A DNA stretch of 41,139 bases from Acetobacter lovaniensis (GCF_014207635.1 NZ_JACHIE010000021.1:1-41139), one strand, 5' to 3'; positions 1 through 8,222 are shown, counted from the stretch's first letter. Made by a program: numbers and translations. Notes: generated from the sequence alone by a model not told the origin.

Positions 1-267
1 CTTCATCTGCCGTCCTTTCGCGCAGTCGTTTCTTCCAACGACCATTCTGGCACATTGCGATGCCGTGCGGGGAGGACGGCAACCACCCCATCTCACACTT
101 GAGGTAATTTTGGGTCATTTTGTAGAATTCAGTCATCCCACAGGAGCCCGATCTGGAATATTGACGATATTCTGCTTCTGGCGGCGGGTTCTGAACGCAG
201 TGAGGGTGTCACGGCCTGAGAAGGCAGTGTTGGTGGAAGCTATGTGGTCTGTGCACTGTCTGTTTCT
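1..267. other. no gene recognised; left flank of IS1380
   Basis: I see no convincing coding region here. Short open frames exist on both strands but none resembles a known protein. The stretch should hold the left end of the IS1380 element, but I could not find a match to the sequence near its other end (about 1700-1733), so the left boundary is unresolved. If the element has the length I recall for IS1380 (about 1.66 kb), its left end would lie near position 70. Confidence 0.4.
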
Positions 268-1653
268 TCAGATGGCCTGCCGGAGCCTTCGCAATCGTGC
301 ATGAGCGAGGGCGAATTCATGCTGACAGGGGAACATGTCCGGCATGGACAGGACAATCCGACGGACGCTGAGCGTTACACGTGTCGCGATTTTGAGCAGT
401 CGTGCGCGTATGGTGCCACAGGTCGCCGTCTCCAGGCTGGTCTGGCCAAGGGCCAGTCTTTGCAGAGCGGTCAGCAGGACATAGGCTGCGGCCGAGAACC
501 ACAGCCGGAGCTGGTTGGCCCGGATGGTGTGGGACGAGGTCCTGTCTGAGAACAGATCCATCTGGCATTCCTTGATGCGGTTTTCCATATCCCCGCGTGC
601 GCAGTAAATCTGTTCGTAGAGATGGCGGGGGTCGGACATTCCCTGCGGTAGCGTGGTGACAATGAAGCGATGATAGCGGTTGCCGTGGCGCCATTCGGCC
701 TTGGCCACGACCCGCCTGCGGCGCGTCCAGCTGTCCTTTGTGATCCAGTCAAAGGAGGCGAAACCGCGCGCAGCTCTGCCTGTCGTGGCGGCTTCGTCAC
801 GAACCTCAGCGGACAAAGAGGCAATCCGGTCATACAGGCGGGTGTTGCCTGCAAGCCCGAACAGGAAGTCAACGTGGTTGTCTTCGCACCATGTCATCAG
901 AGGGTCCCGGGCGAAACCGCTGTCCCCACGCACCAGGATACGCACCCGGGGCCAACGGCTCCTGATCCGCTCCACGATCCGGCGGATGTCTGCCAGTGCT
1001 TCCTTCCCCGGGTCCCTGTCTGCCGTGCGCAGGGTAGCGCTGAGGAGATGGTCCCCGCAGAAGACATACAGGGGAAGATAGCAGTTATGGCCGTAATATC
1101 CATGAAAGGCGCGGCCTTCCTGATGGCCATGGATACGGTCATCGGTGGCATCCACATCCAGAACGATCCGGGCGGGTGCGTGCTCATGCTGGTCAAGGAA
1201 GAGCGTGACGAACAGGGTAGCCAGGGCCTCATGATCAGCAATGATCCGACAGTAACGATCTGCCTTGTGCCCACTGCGCTCCAACCGGTTCAGTGTAGAT
1301 TTGCCAGCCAATGCTGCGCAGTTTGCCCGGCCTCCTGACAGACGGCCCGAGGCCAGACCAAAGATCAGGTCATGCCGCAGGGCATCGTGATCATTGAGAT
1401 CTTCATAGCCCAGTGCCAGGCCCATGATCCGCTGACGGACAAGGTCTTCAACCCGGTATTCCACAAAGCCGGGATGCCGCTTATCGCGAAAACAGGCAGC
1501 AAAGCGGCGGCTGAGCCCCAGAATGTCATCAGCCTGCTTCACCAGAATGACGCCCCCATCCGAACTCATGCGACCCCCGTCAAAACGGGCCACAACACGC
1601 CGTCCACAGGAGGCTGGAAACTCATACGCGCCTGCGCTACACTCTGTCTGCAT
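268..1653 (-). CDS. IS1380-family transposase
   Basis: A DDE transposase of 461 residues that catalyses cut-and-paste movement of its own element. The length and sequence fit the IS1380 family. The first catalytic Asp lies in the segment IVLDVDATDD, the second in LVRGDSGFARD, and the Glu in the region around CARGDMENRIKECQMDLF, followed by the family's typical aromatic helix LRLWFSAAAYVL. The frame is intact from MQTECSAG to the stop, so the protein may be functional. It reads away from the pabB fragment, whose frame is lost at about 1733; the right end of the element must lie near there. Target duplication and terminal repeats could not be established. Confidence 0.9.
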   Translation of the reverse strand: MQTECSAGAYEFPASCGRRVVARFDGGRMSSDGGVILVKQADDILGLSRRFAACFRDKRHPGFVEYRVEDLVRQRIMGLALGYEDLNDHDALRHDLIFGLASGRLSGGRANCAALAGKSTLNRLERSGHKADRYCRIIADHEALATLFVTLFLDQHEHAPARIVLDVDATDDRIHGHQEGRAFHGYYGHNCYLPLYVFCGDHLLSATLRTADRDPGKEALADIRRIVERIRSRWPRVRILVRGDSGFARDPLMTWCEDNHVDFLFGLAGNTRLYDRIASLSAEVRDEAATTGRAARGFASFDWITKDSWTRRRRVVAKAEWRHGNRYHRFIVTTLPQGMSDPRHLYEQIYCARGDMENRIKECQMDLFSDRTSSHTIRANQLRLWFSAAAYVLLTALQRLALGQTSLETATCGTIRARLLKIATRVTLSVRRIVLSMPDMFPCQHEFALAHARLRRLRQAI

Positions 1654-1710
1654 CGGGTTCGTTTATTGCTTATGAAAAATTCTTTTGTGCAAAACAGACT
1701 TTTTCATAAT

Positions 1711-2220
1711 CTAACCCGATGTACAACCCTTCTGTGAGATTTCCGCGTCCAGAACGACCGGAATTTCCGGCACAGGCGCAGCCGAATGACTGACCCACCA
1801 AAGGCGCTTTTCCAGCCGGTCAAAAGCGAAAAAATCATCACACAGCATGGCAATGAGTTCGGGTTCATCGCTCATGTGCCGTGACGCAATCCGCTCCAGC
1901 CGCATGCCCGCTTCATAAGACGCCAAACCGATCACGCCTCCGGGAAAAGGCAGATCTTCCGCACTGCGTGGACGCAACATCGCACGGATACAAGACCAGA
2001 CATCCGTCCCCTGCGCGATTTCCACACCGTCACGCTTCAGAACCCCCTGTCGCAACACGAGTGTGGAGACTGGTCGTGGACAGAGCCATGACCAGCGCCC
2101 CTCAGGCGACTCTCCACCGCTGTCCAGCATGACGCAGGACGATGCTCCGGAAGCAAATTCGAGAAAATCCTCGGGCGGGCGCCAAGCAAGCTCTGTCTTG
2201 AAAATCTCGGAACATATCAT
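1711..2220 (-). pseudogene. pabB: pabB N-terminal fragment (aminodeoxychorismate synthase component I), truncated
   Basis: This is the N-terminal domain of an anthranilate synthase I/PabB-type protein, which with PabA converts chorismate to aminodeoxychorismate for folate synthesis. The diagnostic segment is FPGGVIGLASYEAGMRLE near residue 100, followed by a DDFFAFDRLEKRLWW stretch typical of this domain. The complete family is about 450 residues or more. Here the frame is native for only about 163 residues, runs into IS1380 end sequence at about 1733 and stops. The whole chorismate-binding catalytic domain is missing, so the product should be inactive. The remainder is not recognisable on the left of the IS, which suggests a deletion or rearrangement in addition to simple insertion. 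Confidence 0.75.
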
Positions 2221-2338
2221 TCGTGCTTTTTAGCCCGGTTCGCAGCAGAAGATTAAGCGTCTTTGTGCTGGTCTTTTTCCTCTTTCATTCCATCTCTGCT
2301 ATCAGGGCCAAAGTTTCAGACAACCCCATGGGTCATGC

Positions 2339-3478
2339 ATGTCCGTTCCCGAAATCGCACCGTTCCACGCCATTGAACTCAGCGCTCTGGCCCACCGTCT
2401 CGCAGCCGAGGGACAGGACATCATTCACATGGAATTTGGCCAGCCCTCCACCGGGGCGCCGACCAAGGCCATCGAACGCGCACAACATGTTCTGGCCACA
2501 GATCCGATGGGATATTGGGAAAGTCAGGCCCTTCGTGAACGGATCGCCCGGCATTATCACGACACATATGGCGTCAGCATCCGCCCGCAGCAGGTCATTC
2601 TGACCTGTGGCGCGTCACCGGCTCTGGTTCTGGCGCTGCTGTCCAGCCTCACACCCGGCATGCGCGTTGCTCTGGCCCGGCCGGGTTACGTTGCCTATCG
2701 CAACACGCTGAAAAGCCTTCACATGGTCCCGGTTGAAATCCCGTGTGGCGAGAAAGAACGCTTCCAACTGACAGCGCGCGCCATCGAAGCGCTTGTGCCC
2801 GCACCGGACGCCCTGATTATCGCCAGTCCCGCCAACCCTACGGGGACCATCCTGCCGGAACAGGAATTCCGCGCCATCGTCCGCGTCTGCCGCGAGCGCA
2901 ATATCCGGATCATCTCCGACGAAATTTACCACGGTCTGAGCTATGGTGAACCAGCGCACAGCGCTCTGGAATATGAACCGGAAGCGCTGATCGTGAACAG
3001 CTTTTCCAAATATTTCAGCATGGCACCCTGGCGTCTGGGATGGCTGATCATTCCCGAAGACATGATCGACAAGGCGCGTGCCCGCATGGGCAATCTGTTC
3101 CTGACACCTTCTTCCCTGAGCCAGCACGCCGGGCTGGTCGCCTTTGATTGCAGCGAGGAGCTGGAAGGGCATCTTGTGACCTATCGCAAGAACCGCGATC
3201 TTCTCCTGCAAGCTCTCCCACAGATGGGCTTGAACAATATAGCCCCCCCTGATGGCGCGTTTTATGTTTATGCCGATATCGGACATCTGACTGACAACAG
3301 TCTGATATTTTGCGAAGAACTGCTGCGCGATACAGGTGTTGCAACTGCGCCCGGAATTGATTTCGACCCGGTCAATGGCCACAAATTCATGCGCTTCAGC
3401 TTCGCGGTTTCAACCGACAGGATTGAAGAAGCTATTGCCCGCATGATTCCCTGGTTTTCAGCGAAAACGGACAAATAA
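2339..3478 (+). CDS. PLP-dependent aminotransferase, class I/II
   Basis: A 379-residue fold-type I aminotransferase, cytosolic, of the aspartate/aromatic aminotransferase superfamily. Visible landmarks are the substrate-side motif MEFGQPSTGAPT near residue 30, the cofactor segment ASPANPTGT (Asn contacting the PLP ring), ISDEIYHGLSYG (Asp and Tyr contacting the pyridine), the Schiff-base lysine in NSFSKYFSMAPWRLGW (Lys at about residue 224), and a C-terminal Arg in FMRFSFAV for the substrate carboxylate. The length is normal. It is divergent from pabB with about 120 bp between them, so they may have shared a promoter region. The amino donor and acceptor cannot be read from sequence; family members act on aromatic amino acids, aspartate or alanine. 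Confidence 0.85.
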   Translation: MSVPEIAPFHAIELSALAHRLAAEGQDIIHMEFGQPSTGAPTKAIERAQHVLATDPMGYWESQALRERIARHYHDTYGVSIRPQQVILTCGASPALVLALLSSLTPGMRVALARPGYVAYRNTLKSLHMVPVEIPCGEKERFQLTARAIEALVPAPDALIIASPANPTGTILPEQEFRAIVRVCRERNIRIISDEIYHGLSYGEPAHSALEYEPEALIVNSFSKYFSMAPWRLGWLIIPEDMIDKARARMGNLFLTPSSLSQHAGLVAFDCSEELEGHLVTYRKNRDLLLQALPQMGLNNIAPPDGAFYVYADIGHLTDNSLIFCEELLRDTGVATAPGIDFDPVNGHKFMRFSFAVSTDRIEEAIARMIPWFSAKTDK

Positions 3479-3519
3479 AGGGGCATACTCCCCCCATTGT
3501 TCGTTAAGAAAATTATGCC

Positions 3520-3558
3520 GAGTGTTTTTCTGCCGCTTCCAAAGCCGGAAAAACACTC
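3520..3558. terminator. inverted repeat downstream of the aminotransferase gene
   Basis: A perfect 11-bp inverted repeat (GAGTGTTTTTC at 3520-3530, its complement at 3548-3558) around a 17-nt loop, about 40 bp after the aminotransferase stop. The position suits a terminator. There is no T run directly after the stem, so the efficiency is uncertain. Confidence 0.5.
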
Positions 3559-3609
3559 AGTGCAGACCACTGGAAACTGCAATCCTTATTCGCTTCCGGC
3601 GTCTAACTG

Positions 3610-3658
3610 ATGACATTCTGCAATTCGCATGAAAAGGATGCGGAATGTCATGTTTTTT
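3610..3658 (+). terminator. compound hairpin followed by six T residues
   Basis: The outer arms ATGACATTC (3610-3618) and its complement (3643-3651) enclose an inner stem CGCAT/ATGCG (3626-3630, 3638-3642). A G and a run of six T (3653-3658) follow at once. This is the geometry of an intrinsic terminator on the plus strand. It insulates the ArsR gene from upstream transcription. Confidence 0.55.
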
Positions 3659-3767
3659 CAAAAAATATTTGAAAACATAGACGAAATTACAGAAATCATT
3701 ATCTGGCATATTTCACGAGGCATATACCGGCATCCATACGGAAAGACACTTTACGATTTGGATTAAG

Positions 3768-3789
3768 TATTTTAGATATTGCTAAAATA
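3768..3789. promoter_or_regulatory. probable ArsR operator dyad
   Basis: A perfect 8-bp inverted repeat TATTTTAG / CTAAAATA with a 6-bp AT-rich spacer, ending 23 bp before the arsR-type start codon. The size and AT-rich symmetry suit a dimeric winged-helix repressor of the ArsR family controlling its own gene and the rhodanese behind it. A related sequence lies upstream of the globin gene at 4793-4812. Confidence 0.6.
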
Positions 3790-3812
3790 GAATTCTGCAA
3801 TAAGGTATCAAC

Positions 3813-4136
3813 GTGGAAAAACGAAACCTATCCCTTTCCCATGAAGCCATGCAGCGTCATGCCTCGGAAGCAGAGAGGTTTCTCAAGGAACTCGCCAATG
3901 CCAACCGACTGATGGTGCTGTGCCACCTTGTCTCCGGTGAAAAAAATGTCGGAGATATCGCTGAAGCCGTTGGATTATCGCAGTCGGCCCTGTCTCAACA
4001 TCTGGCGCGACTTAAAGATGCTGGTCTGATTACTTCAGAACGACGCGGCCTGATGATCTATTATCGACTTTGCAGCGCTGAAGCACAGGCAGTACTTGCC
4101 GTGCTTCAGCTGATCTTCTGTCGCGAACACTCTTGA
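3813..4136 (+). CDS. ArsR-family regulator, probably persulfide-responsive (BigR/SqrR-like)
   Basis: A 107-residue winged helix-turn-helix repressor. The HTH is in VGDIAEAVGLSQSALSQHLARLKDAGLI (residues 46-73), followed by the wing RRGLMIYYRL. Two cysteines stand out: Cys37 in the helix LMVLC and Cys103 in LIFC near the C-terminus. Their spacing of 66 residues equals that of the C41/C107 pair I recall for the persulfide sensor SqrR, and the related BigR has a similar pair. Metal-binding ELCVCD-type motifs of ArsR/SmtB are absent. The gene begins 23 bp after a palindromic operator and is followed 18 bp later by a rhodanese, so sulfide or persulfide stress is the likely signal. Cys87 is a third cysteine of unknown role. 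Confidence 0.8.
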   Translation: MEKRNLSLSHEAMQRHASEAERFLKELANANRLMVLCHLVSGEKNVGDIAEAVGLSQSALSQHLARLKDAGLITSERRGLMIYYRLCSAEAQAVLAVLQLIFCREHS

Positions 4137-4154
4137 TTAGGAAGTTCATGTAAA

Positions 4155-4673
4155 ATGACAATGCAGTCCGTGGATGCAAAAACCCTGAACGATTGGCTGG
4201 AGCAGAAGAAAGTCGCCCTGGTCGATGTGCGAGAGCCCTCGGAATTTGCATCCGAGTCCATTTCCGGCGCGACCCTTCTGCCACTGGGCTCAATCAAAAA
4301 GGCCATTCTGCCGCCTCATGCTGACAAAAATCTGGTCATTTATTGTCGCAAGGGTGGTCGTGGTGCTTCTGCCTGCAAGAAACTATTGGCCGAAGACCCC
4401 AGCCTCACTCTCTATAATCTTGAAGGAGGCATCGAGTCCTGGATGAAGGAAGGCCTGCCATTACAAAGAAGCGGCCGGAAAGTCCTGCCCCTCGACCGTC
4501 AGGTGCAACTCATCATCGGATTACTTGTTCTCACAGGCAGCCTTCTCGGCTTTTTTGTAAGCCCATGGTATTTCCTGCTGACCGGCTTTTTTGGCGCGGG
4601 CCTTACCGTTGCTGGACTGACAGGTTTTTGCGGCCTGGCACGGGTCGTAGCTCACGCTCCATGGAACCGCTAA
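4155..4673 (+). CDS. rhodanese domain protein with C-terminal DUF2892-like membrane anchor
   Basis: A 172-residue protein. Residues 1-105 form a single rhodanese domain with the N-terminal signature VALVDVREPSEF and the active-site loop CRKGGR, with the persulfide-forming Cys64. Residues about 118-165 contain two hydrophobic segments (LIIGLLVLTGSLLGFFV and FLLTGFFGAGLTVAGLTGF) ending in a Cys-containing stretch, the usual DUF2892 tail found fused to rhodaneses. The enzyme would carry sulfane sulfur on Cys64 at the inner face of the membrane. It follows the ArsR gene by 18 bp and is probably co-transcribed with it. Sulfur donor and acceptor are not evident. Confidence 0.87.
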   Translation: MTMQSVDAKTLNDWLEQKKVALVDVREPSEFASESISGATLLPLGSIKKAILPPHADKNLVIYCRKGGRGASACKKLLAEDPSLTLYNLEGGIESWMKEGLPLQRSGRKVLPLDRQVQLIIGLLVLTGSLLGFFVSPWYFLLTGFFGAGLTVAGLTGFCGLARVVAHAPWNR

Positions 4674-4792
4674 GCGCAGCCACAACAGTCAGTCCAACAG
4701 CCGATCAGATTGCATACCCCTGCGCTGCGATTTCCATGATTTCTTCTTTCCTGTTTTCACAGGGAGAGGAAATCCCGGAGTCGTGAAGTTAA

Positions 4793-4812
4793 ATATTATG
4801 CAATGCTAATAT
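4793..4812. promoter_or_regulatory. possible second operator of the ArsR regulator
   Basis: An imperfectly palindromic AT-rich site with arms ATATTA (4793-4798) and TAATAT (4807-4812) around an 8-bp centre. The right half, AATGCTAATATA, matches 10 of 12 bases of the right half of the dyad before the arsR-type gene (ATTGCTAAAATA). It lies about 160 bp upstream of the globin start in an otherwise gene-free stretch (4674-4973). Shared control of the globin-methyltransferase pair is inference. Confidence 0.35.
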
Positions 4813-4973
4813 ATAAAATGACTGGAAATTCCGGAAAAACCTACATCCGACGCTCCGAACGTTGAAATTGAAAAAATAATCTCACACCCGCGACCTTCAT
4901 GACGGGAGGACAGCCACAAATTTCAGACTGGATCCGGCAACAGAAAAGTAAAAATCATCTACAGGACAAAGAA

Positions 4974-5369
4974 ATGACAGACATATCCCCCTATGAAGCA
5001 CTGGGTGGGGAAACAATGGTGCGTCAGCTATGTGCGCGCTTCTACACTCTGATGGATACTCTGCCGGAAGCTGCGGCTTGCCGTGCCGTTCATCCTCCTT
5101 CACTGACCCGTGCCGAAGAAAAGCTGTTCGAATATCTTACCGGATGGCTGGGCGGACCACCTCTCTATACTGACAAATATGGTCATCCACGACTACGCCA
5201 CCGCCATCTTATTGCCCCCATTGGCAAGGCAGAGATCGAAGGCTGGCTGCTCTGTTTTCATAAGGCCTGGAGTGAAACTGTTCCGGACTCCCCTCTGTCA
5301 CGCAGCATCGTTGACAAAATTGATGCCCTTGGCTGGCATATGGCCAATCGGCCCATGGAGACATCATGA
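4974..5369 (+). CDS. truncated haemoglobin (group II-like globin)
   Basis: A 131-residue 2/2 globin. Landmarks: Tyr24 in RFYTLM at the B10 position, the signature HPRLRHRHLIAPIG near residues 71-84 with His78 as the likely proximal F8 haem ligand, and Trp91 in EGWLLCF at the G8 position, which is typical of group II. Such globins bind O2 and NO and are linked to protection from nitrosative or oxidative stress. I chose the ATG at 4974, preceded by AGGACA, because the in-frame extension back to 4899 shows no family similarity. The stop overlaps the start of the next gene (ATGA), so the two are translationally coupled. Confidence 0.85.
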   Translation: MTDISPYEALGGETMVRQLCARFYTLMDTLPEAAACRAVHPPSLTRAEEKLFEYLTGWLGGPPLYTDKYGHPRLRHRHLIAPIGKAEIEGWLLCFHKAWSETVPDSPLSRSIVDKIDALGWHMANRPMETS

Positions 5370-5848
5370 GCGACGCGCATCGGTGGAATGTCCGTTTTGC
5401 CTCTGATGATTATGTTTTCGGCAAAACACCAAATCTTTTTCTGACACAGCAGGTCCACCTCCTCCCCACAGGCAGCAACATCCTCAGCGTGGCTGATGGC
5501 GAAGGCCGAAATGGTGTCTGGCTTGCCACACAAGGCCATCATGTCACGGCTGTCGACATTGCCGAGACTGGACTCGCCAAAGCGCGCAGGCTGGCGGAAG
5601 AATATGGCGTGGACATTGACCTGCAACAGATCGATCTTGCCTCATGGACATGGCCGACGGACTGTTTCGATGCAGTCATCGCCATTTTCATACAGTTCGC
5701 TGATCCCGACTTTCGGACAAGAATATTTACGGGCATGCAGCAAGCCACAAAACCCGGGGGATTGATCCTGCTGCAGGGCTACCGCCCCGAGCAAATCACC
5801 TACGTGTTGATTTTCACTGAGAACTGGGTTCTTCCGTACTTTTCGTGA
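5366..5848 (+). pseudogene. TehB-like SAM-dependent methyltransferase, 3' end lost to IS insertion
   Basis: A class I SAM methyltransferase fragment. Motif I is SVADGEGRNGVWLA near residue 40, followed by the acidic motif II VTAVDIAE and a C-terminal motif PGGLILLQGYRPEQ. The family (TehB/YcgJ-like) is about 190-200 residues. Here the native frame covers about 146 residues to position 5804 and then enters 22 bp of IS21 end sequence and the ISL3 element, ending in a foreign tail. The beta strands after motif VI are missing, so activity is doubtful. The missing 3' part is not found after the IS at 7590, so the insertion was accompanied by a deletion or rearrangement. It overlaps the globin gene by 4 bp. 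Confidence 0.75.
5805..5826 (+). repeat. IS21-end remnant, left of ISL3 copy 1
   Basis: These 22 bp (TGTTGATTTTC ... GAGAACTG) are identical to 24050-24071, the outer end of the IS21 element in this window. They end in the octamer GAGAACTG, directly followed by the ISL3 terminus. No other IS21 sequence is left on this side. Confidence 0.8.
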
Positions 5849-7567
5849 TGATGTTTTTTGATTATGCGGGCTGAAGGACACGCGCCCTGAGGAGTTCGAA
5901 GCCTGCTCTTCCGAACATGGTTCGCTTGATCATTTTCAGTCGGCTGATCTGTCCTTCAACCGGGCTGGTTGTCCAAGGTGTGACAAGAGACGCTTCAATG
6001 GCAGCCGCATCCCGTTCAAGCGCGGGAATCAGACGTGACAGCAGCGTCGTCTTTCCTTCTTCCAGCAGAGCCTTCAGATCGCCTCCCGTGCAGGTGTCAC
6101 CCCTTTTACAGAGCAGGGTCTGCATTTTCCTGAGCCAGCAGAGTGTGACGGCAAGGTGCGGTTCAGCTTCCAGAAGGGCAGGAACCAGCAGTCCCTCCTG
6201 TCCGGCAGATAACGGATCCTCTGCGAGGAGAAGCCGCGCAAGTCTGCGTCCCCGAGGTGCAACGACATGCGCGGAAGGAACGGGTTTCGCGGAACATCCC
6301 TGTCGCGTCGCCACCCATTTCCAGACGGTGCCATATTGTCCTGCAAAGCCCTGCTCCAGGAGTTCCCGCCATAGTTGACGACTATTGCGACATCCTTCGG
6401 ACCATCTCTTTTCCAGGTGGGCTGTGTAAGGCACGAGTATGCTGCGTGACGGAACCGTTCTTTTCCATGGTGGTGCATGGCCCCGCTGAAACCAGCGCCG
6501 CACGGTTTTTCTCTCTACCCCGATCGTTGTGGCGATAGCCTGAATGCTGTGTCCCGCTGCTTTCAGGGCAAGAGCTTCCTTGAAAAGAATGTCACGCCGT
6601 TCCCCAGAGGCTGACCTGACGACCGCCTGCGCCTCTTCTGGATGCGCTCTGATTGTTTCAGATATTTTGCTTACGACCGTTGATACGTTCATCTGTCGTG
6701 TCAGGGTCCTGACAGTCGTCGTAAAACGGTCCAGAATGCTGACAAAAGCGTCTGACAGGTTCTTCAGCAGATGCCAGCGGTCTGTCACCTGAAGAGCGGA
6801 TGGTGCGCCTCTGCGGCATCCGTCTGCATAAGTACCGGCACGGTCTCTGGCAATGATTTCAATACCGGGGTGGACCTGCAGCCATCGGGCAAGGGTATCA
6901 GCGTCCCGATCTGGCAGGAGGTCCATGACATCATTTTTCTCAAGATCGACCACAATCGTTCCATAGTGATGTCCCCGCCGCCATGCCCAGTCATCCACCC
7001 CCACCACACGTGTAAGGGCCGTGCCTTTTGTGGTGTTCTGCACACGTGAGAGAAGACGGCGGACAAGAGTATCCGCGCTGATGGGGCAACACAGGCGCAC
7101 GGTCATTCGTGCTCCAGCGGAACCGCCCAGGGTGTGGGCGATATAATAATGAAGATCGGCAAGACGTGTGGTCTGTCTGCCATGACGCACGGTTATCCCC
7201 TCAAGGGGCATGACAAACGTCCGACGTGGACAAAGCATCGTCTGGCAGAAAAAGCGCGGCACAGAAACGATCAGCGTGGCTGGACGGCCCTGCCATGGAA
7301 GATCCGCGAGTTTTCTCTGATAGAAACTGTGAATGCGTTGTGTCGGGCACTGACAGTCCGGACACACTGCACTCCGTTTTCGCAGACCGACTTCGATCTC
7401 CACTCTGTTATCCAGTGCAACAACACGACGAACGACGAGGGAACGGGGAAGATCAAGAGACCGAAGGCGTGACACTGGGGAATATCCATGAAAGTGAACG
7501 ACTTTCTGGATTTCCCAGTTCCGGAACCTCAGTACAAGATACCCATCACGAAAAGTACGGAAGAACC
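5827..7567 (-). mobile_element. ISL3-family insertion sequence, copy 1 (1741 bp)
   Basis: The element is bounded by perfect 24-bp terminal inverted repeats that start with GGTTCTTCC. It carries one transposase gene and has exactly the length of copy 2 (24072-25812). Its left neighbour is GAGAACTG but its right neighbour is the reverse complement CAGTTCTC, so it lacks the direct 8-bp target duplication seen at copy 2. This points to formation by recombination or deletion rather than simple insertion. Confidence 0.88.
5862..7475 (-). CDS. ISL3-family transposase, copy 1
   Basis: A 537-residue DDE transposase. The N-terminal zinc-binding motif is CPDCQCPTQRIHSFYQRKLADLPW (residues about 38-61), continued by the FFCQTMLCPRRTF cysteine pair. 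The DDE_Tnp_ISL3 core starts with GVDDWAWRRGHHYGTIVVDLE (first Asp). The second Asp is in IIARDRAGTYADG and is followed by VTDRWHLLKN. An HTH-like segment SIQAIATTIGVERKTVRRWFQ interrupts the core. The Glu is likely in TTSPVEGQISRLKMIKR near the C-terminus. The length is slightly greater than many ISL3 transposases (about 400-450), matching the longer subgroup with an inserted HTH. The predicted protein is identical to that of copy 2. Confidence 0.92.
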   Translation of the reverse strand: MSRLRSLDLPRSLVVRRVVALDNRVEIEVGLRKRSAVCPDCQCPTQRIHSFYQRKLADLPWQGRPATLIVSVPRFFCQTMLCPRRTFVMPLEGITVRHGRQTTRLADLHYYIAHTLGGSAGARMTVRLCCPISADTLVRRLLSRVQNTTKGTALTRVVGVDDWAWRRGHHYGTIVVDLEKNDVMDLLPDRDADTLARWLQVHPGIEIIARDRAGTYADGCRRGAPSALQVTDRWHLLKNLSDAFVSILDRFTTTVRTLTRQMNVSTVVSKISETIRAHPEEAQAVVRSASGERRDILFKEALALKAAGHSIQAIATTIGVERKTVRRWFQRGHAPPWKRTVPSRSILVPYTAHLEKRWSEGCRNSRQLWRELLEQGFAGQYGTVWKWVATRQGCSAKPVPSAHVVAPRGRRLARLLLAEDPLSAGQEGLLVPALLEAEPHLAVTLCWLRKMQTLLCKRGDTCTGGDLKALLEEGKTTLLSRLIPALERDAAAIEASLVTPWTTSPVEGQISRLKMIKRTMFGRAGFELLRARVLQPA

Positions 7568-7589
7568 CAGTTCTCAGTGAAAATCAACA
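7568..7589 (-). repeat. IS21-end remnant, right of ISL3 copy 1
   Basis: These 22 bp are the exact reverse complement of 5805-5826 and identical to the right terminus of the IS21 element at 28269-28290. ISL3 copy 1 therefore sits precisely between two inverted IS21 ends with no IS21 gene between them. Confidence 0.8.
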
Positions 7590-7703
7590 TCCCACTGGAC
7601 CACAACGATTTTCCTGCGTTTAGTACCCGCTTCGTGCCTTGGTCTACCGGACCACCGTGATCGCTCGCCTTCCAATCTTCCATACAATTGAAGGTGAAAG
7701 ATC

Positions 7704-8222
7704 GTGTACGAAGATAACGAAATGCGTGTTGAAATCCGTGCCAGACTAAAAGGACGGATCCGCTACAATGTGACTACGGACCAGATCGAAGTCATGGTGG
7801 GTGAAGATGATGAACTTCTGCGCTGGGAGACCATAGACCGCAGGACAATGTCTCAGCATCTGCCACCAACCGTGATAGATCGACTCTGGGACATGATCTG
7901 TGACGCGGCTGGAAGCGGCGTTTACGCTGATGATCGTCTGGCCGGGGTGCAATTTCTTGGGCTCCATCGCATCGTCGATCATCTCGAACGGGAAGGGCTT
8001 CGGATTGAGGCAGTTCCTGTGCCATCTCTGTCGCCGCCAGCGCTGGTCGCGGTGACTCTGGCCGCGTTCCTGGCTGCGCGAGAAAGAACAACCTTGGCAG
8101 AAATCATGCAAAACGTGATCGACGTGCCGCCAGAAAAAGAGCTGCTTGTTATGCTCAAAAATGCAGGATGGGAGTCACGAAGGACCGCCACCGGGCGCTT
8201 CTGGGTGAAAACCAGGGGGTGA
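7704..8222 (+). CDS. hypothetical protein
   Basis: A 172-residue soluble protein that I do not recognise. The start used is GTG at 7704; an ATG at residue 7 is an alternative. The N-terminal third is charged (VEIRARLKGRIRYNVTTDQIEVMVGEDDEL). The C-terminal half has a hydrophobic helix (PPALVAVTLAAFLAAR) and ends in a basic segment (WESRRTATGRFWVKTRG) that resembles a short winged-helix-like end. No signal peptide is visible. It is followed by a strong hairpin and then the 477-residue gene in the same direction, so the two may form a unit. Confidence 0.55.
   Translation: MYEDNEMRVEIRARLKGRIRYNVTTDQIEVMVGEDDELLRWETIDRRTMSQHLPPTVIDRLWDMICDAAGSGVYADDRLAGVQFLGLHRIVDHLEREGLRIEAVPVPSLSPPALVAVTLAAFLAARERTTLAEIMQNVIDVPPEKELLVMLKNAGWESRRTATGRFWVKTRG

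Noticed and set aside
65..549. Short plus-strand frames at the window start
   Set aside because: They overlap the transposase end antisense, show no similarity to known proteins and lack a good ribosome-binding site.
5805..7589. Treating the 46-bp outer repeats as the true ISL3 terminal repeats
   Set aside because: Copy 2 ends at GGAAGAACC followed by GAGAACTGACCC, which is explained exactly by 24-bp ISL3 ends and an 8-bp duplication in the IS21 terminus. The outer 22 bp therefore belong to IS21.
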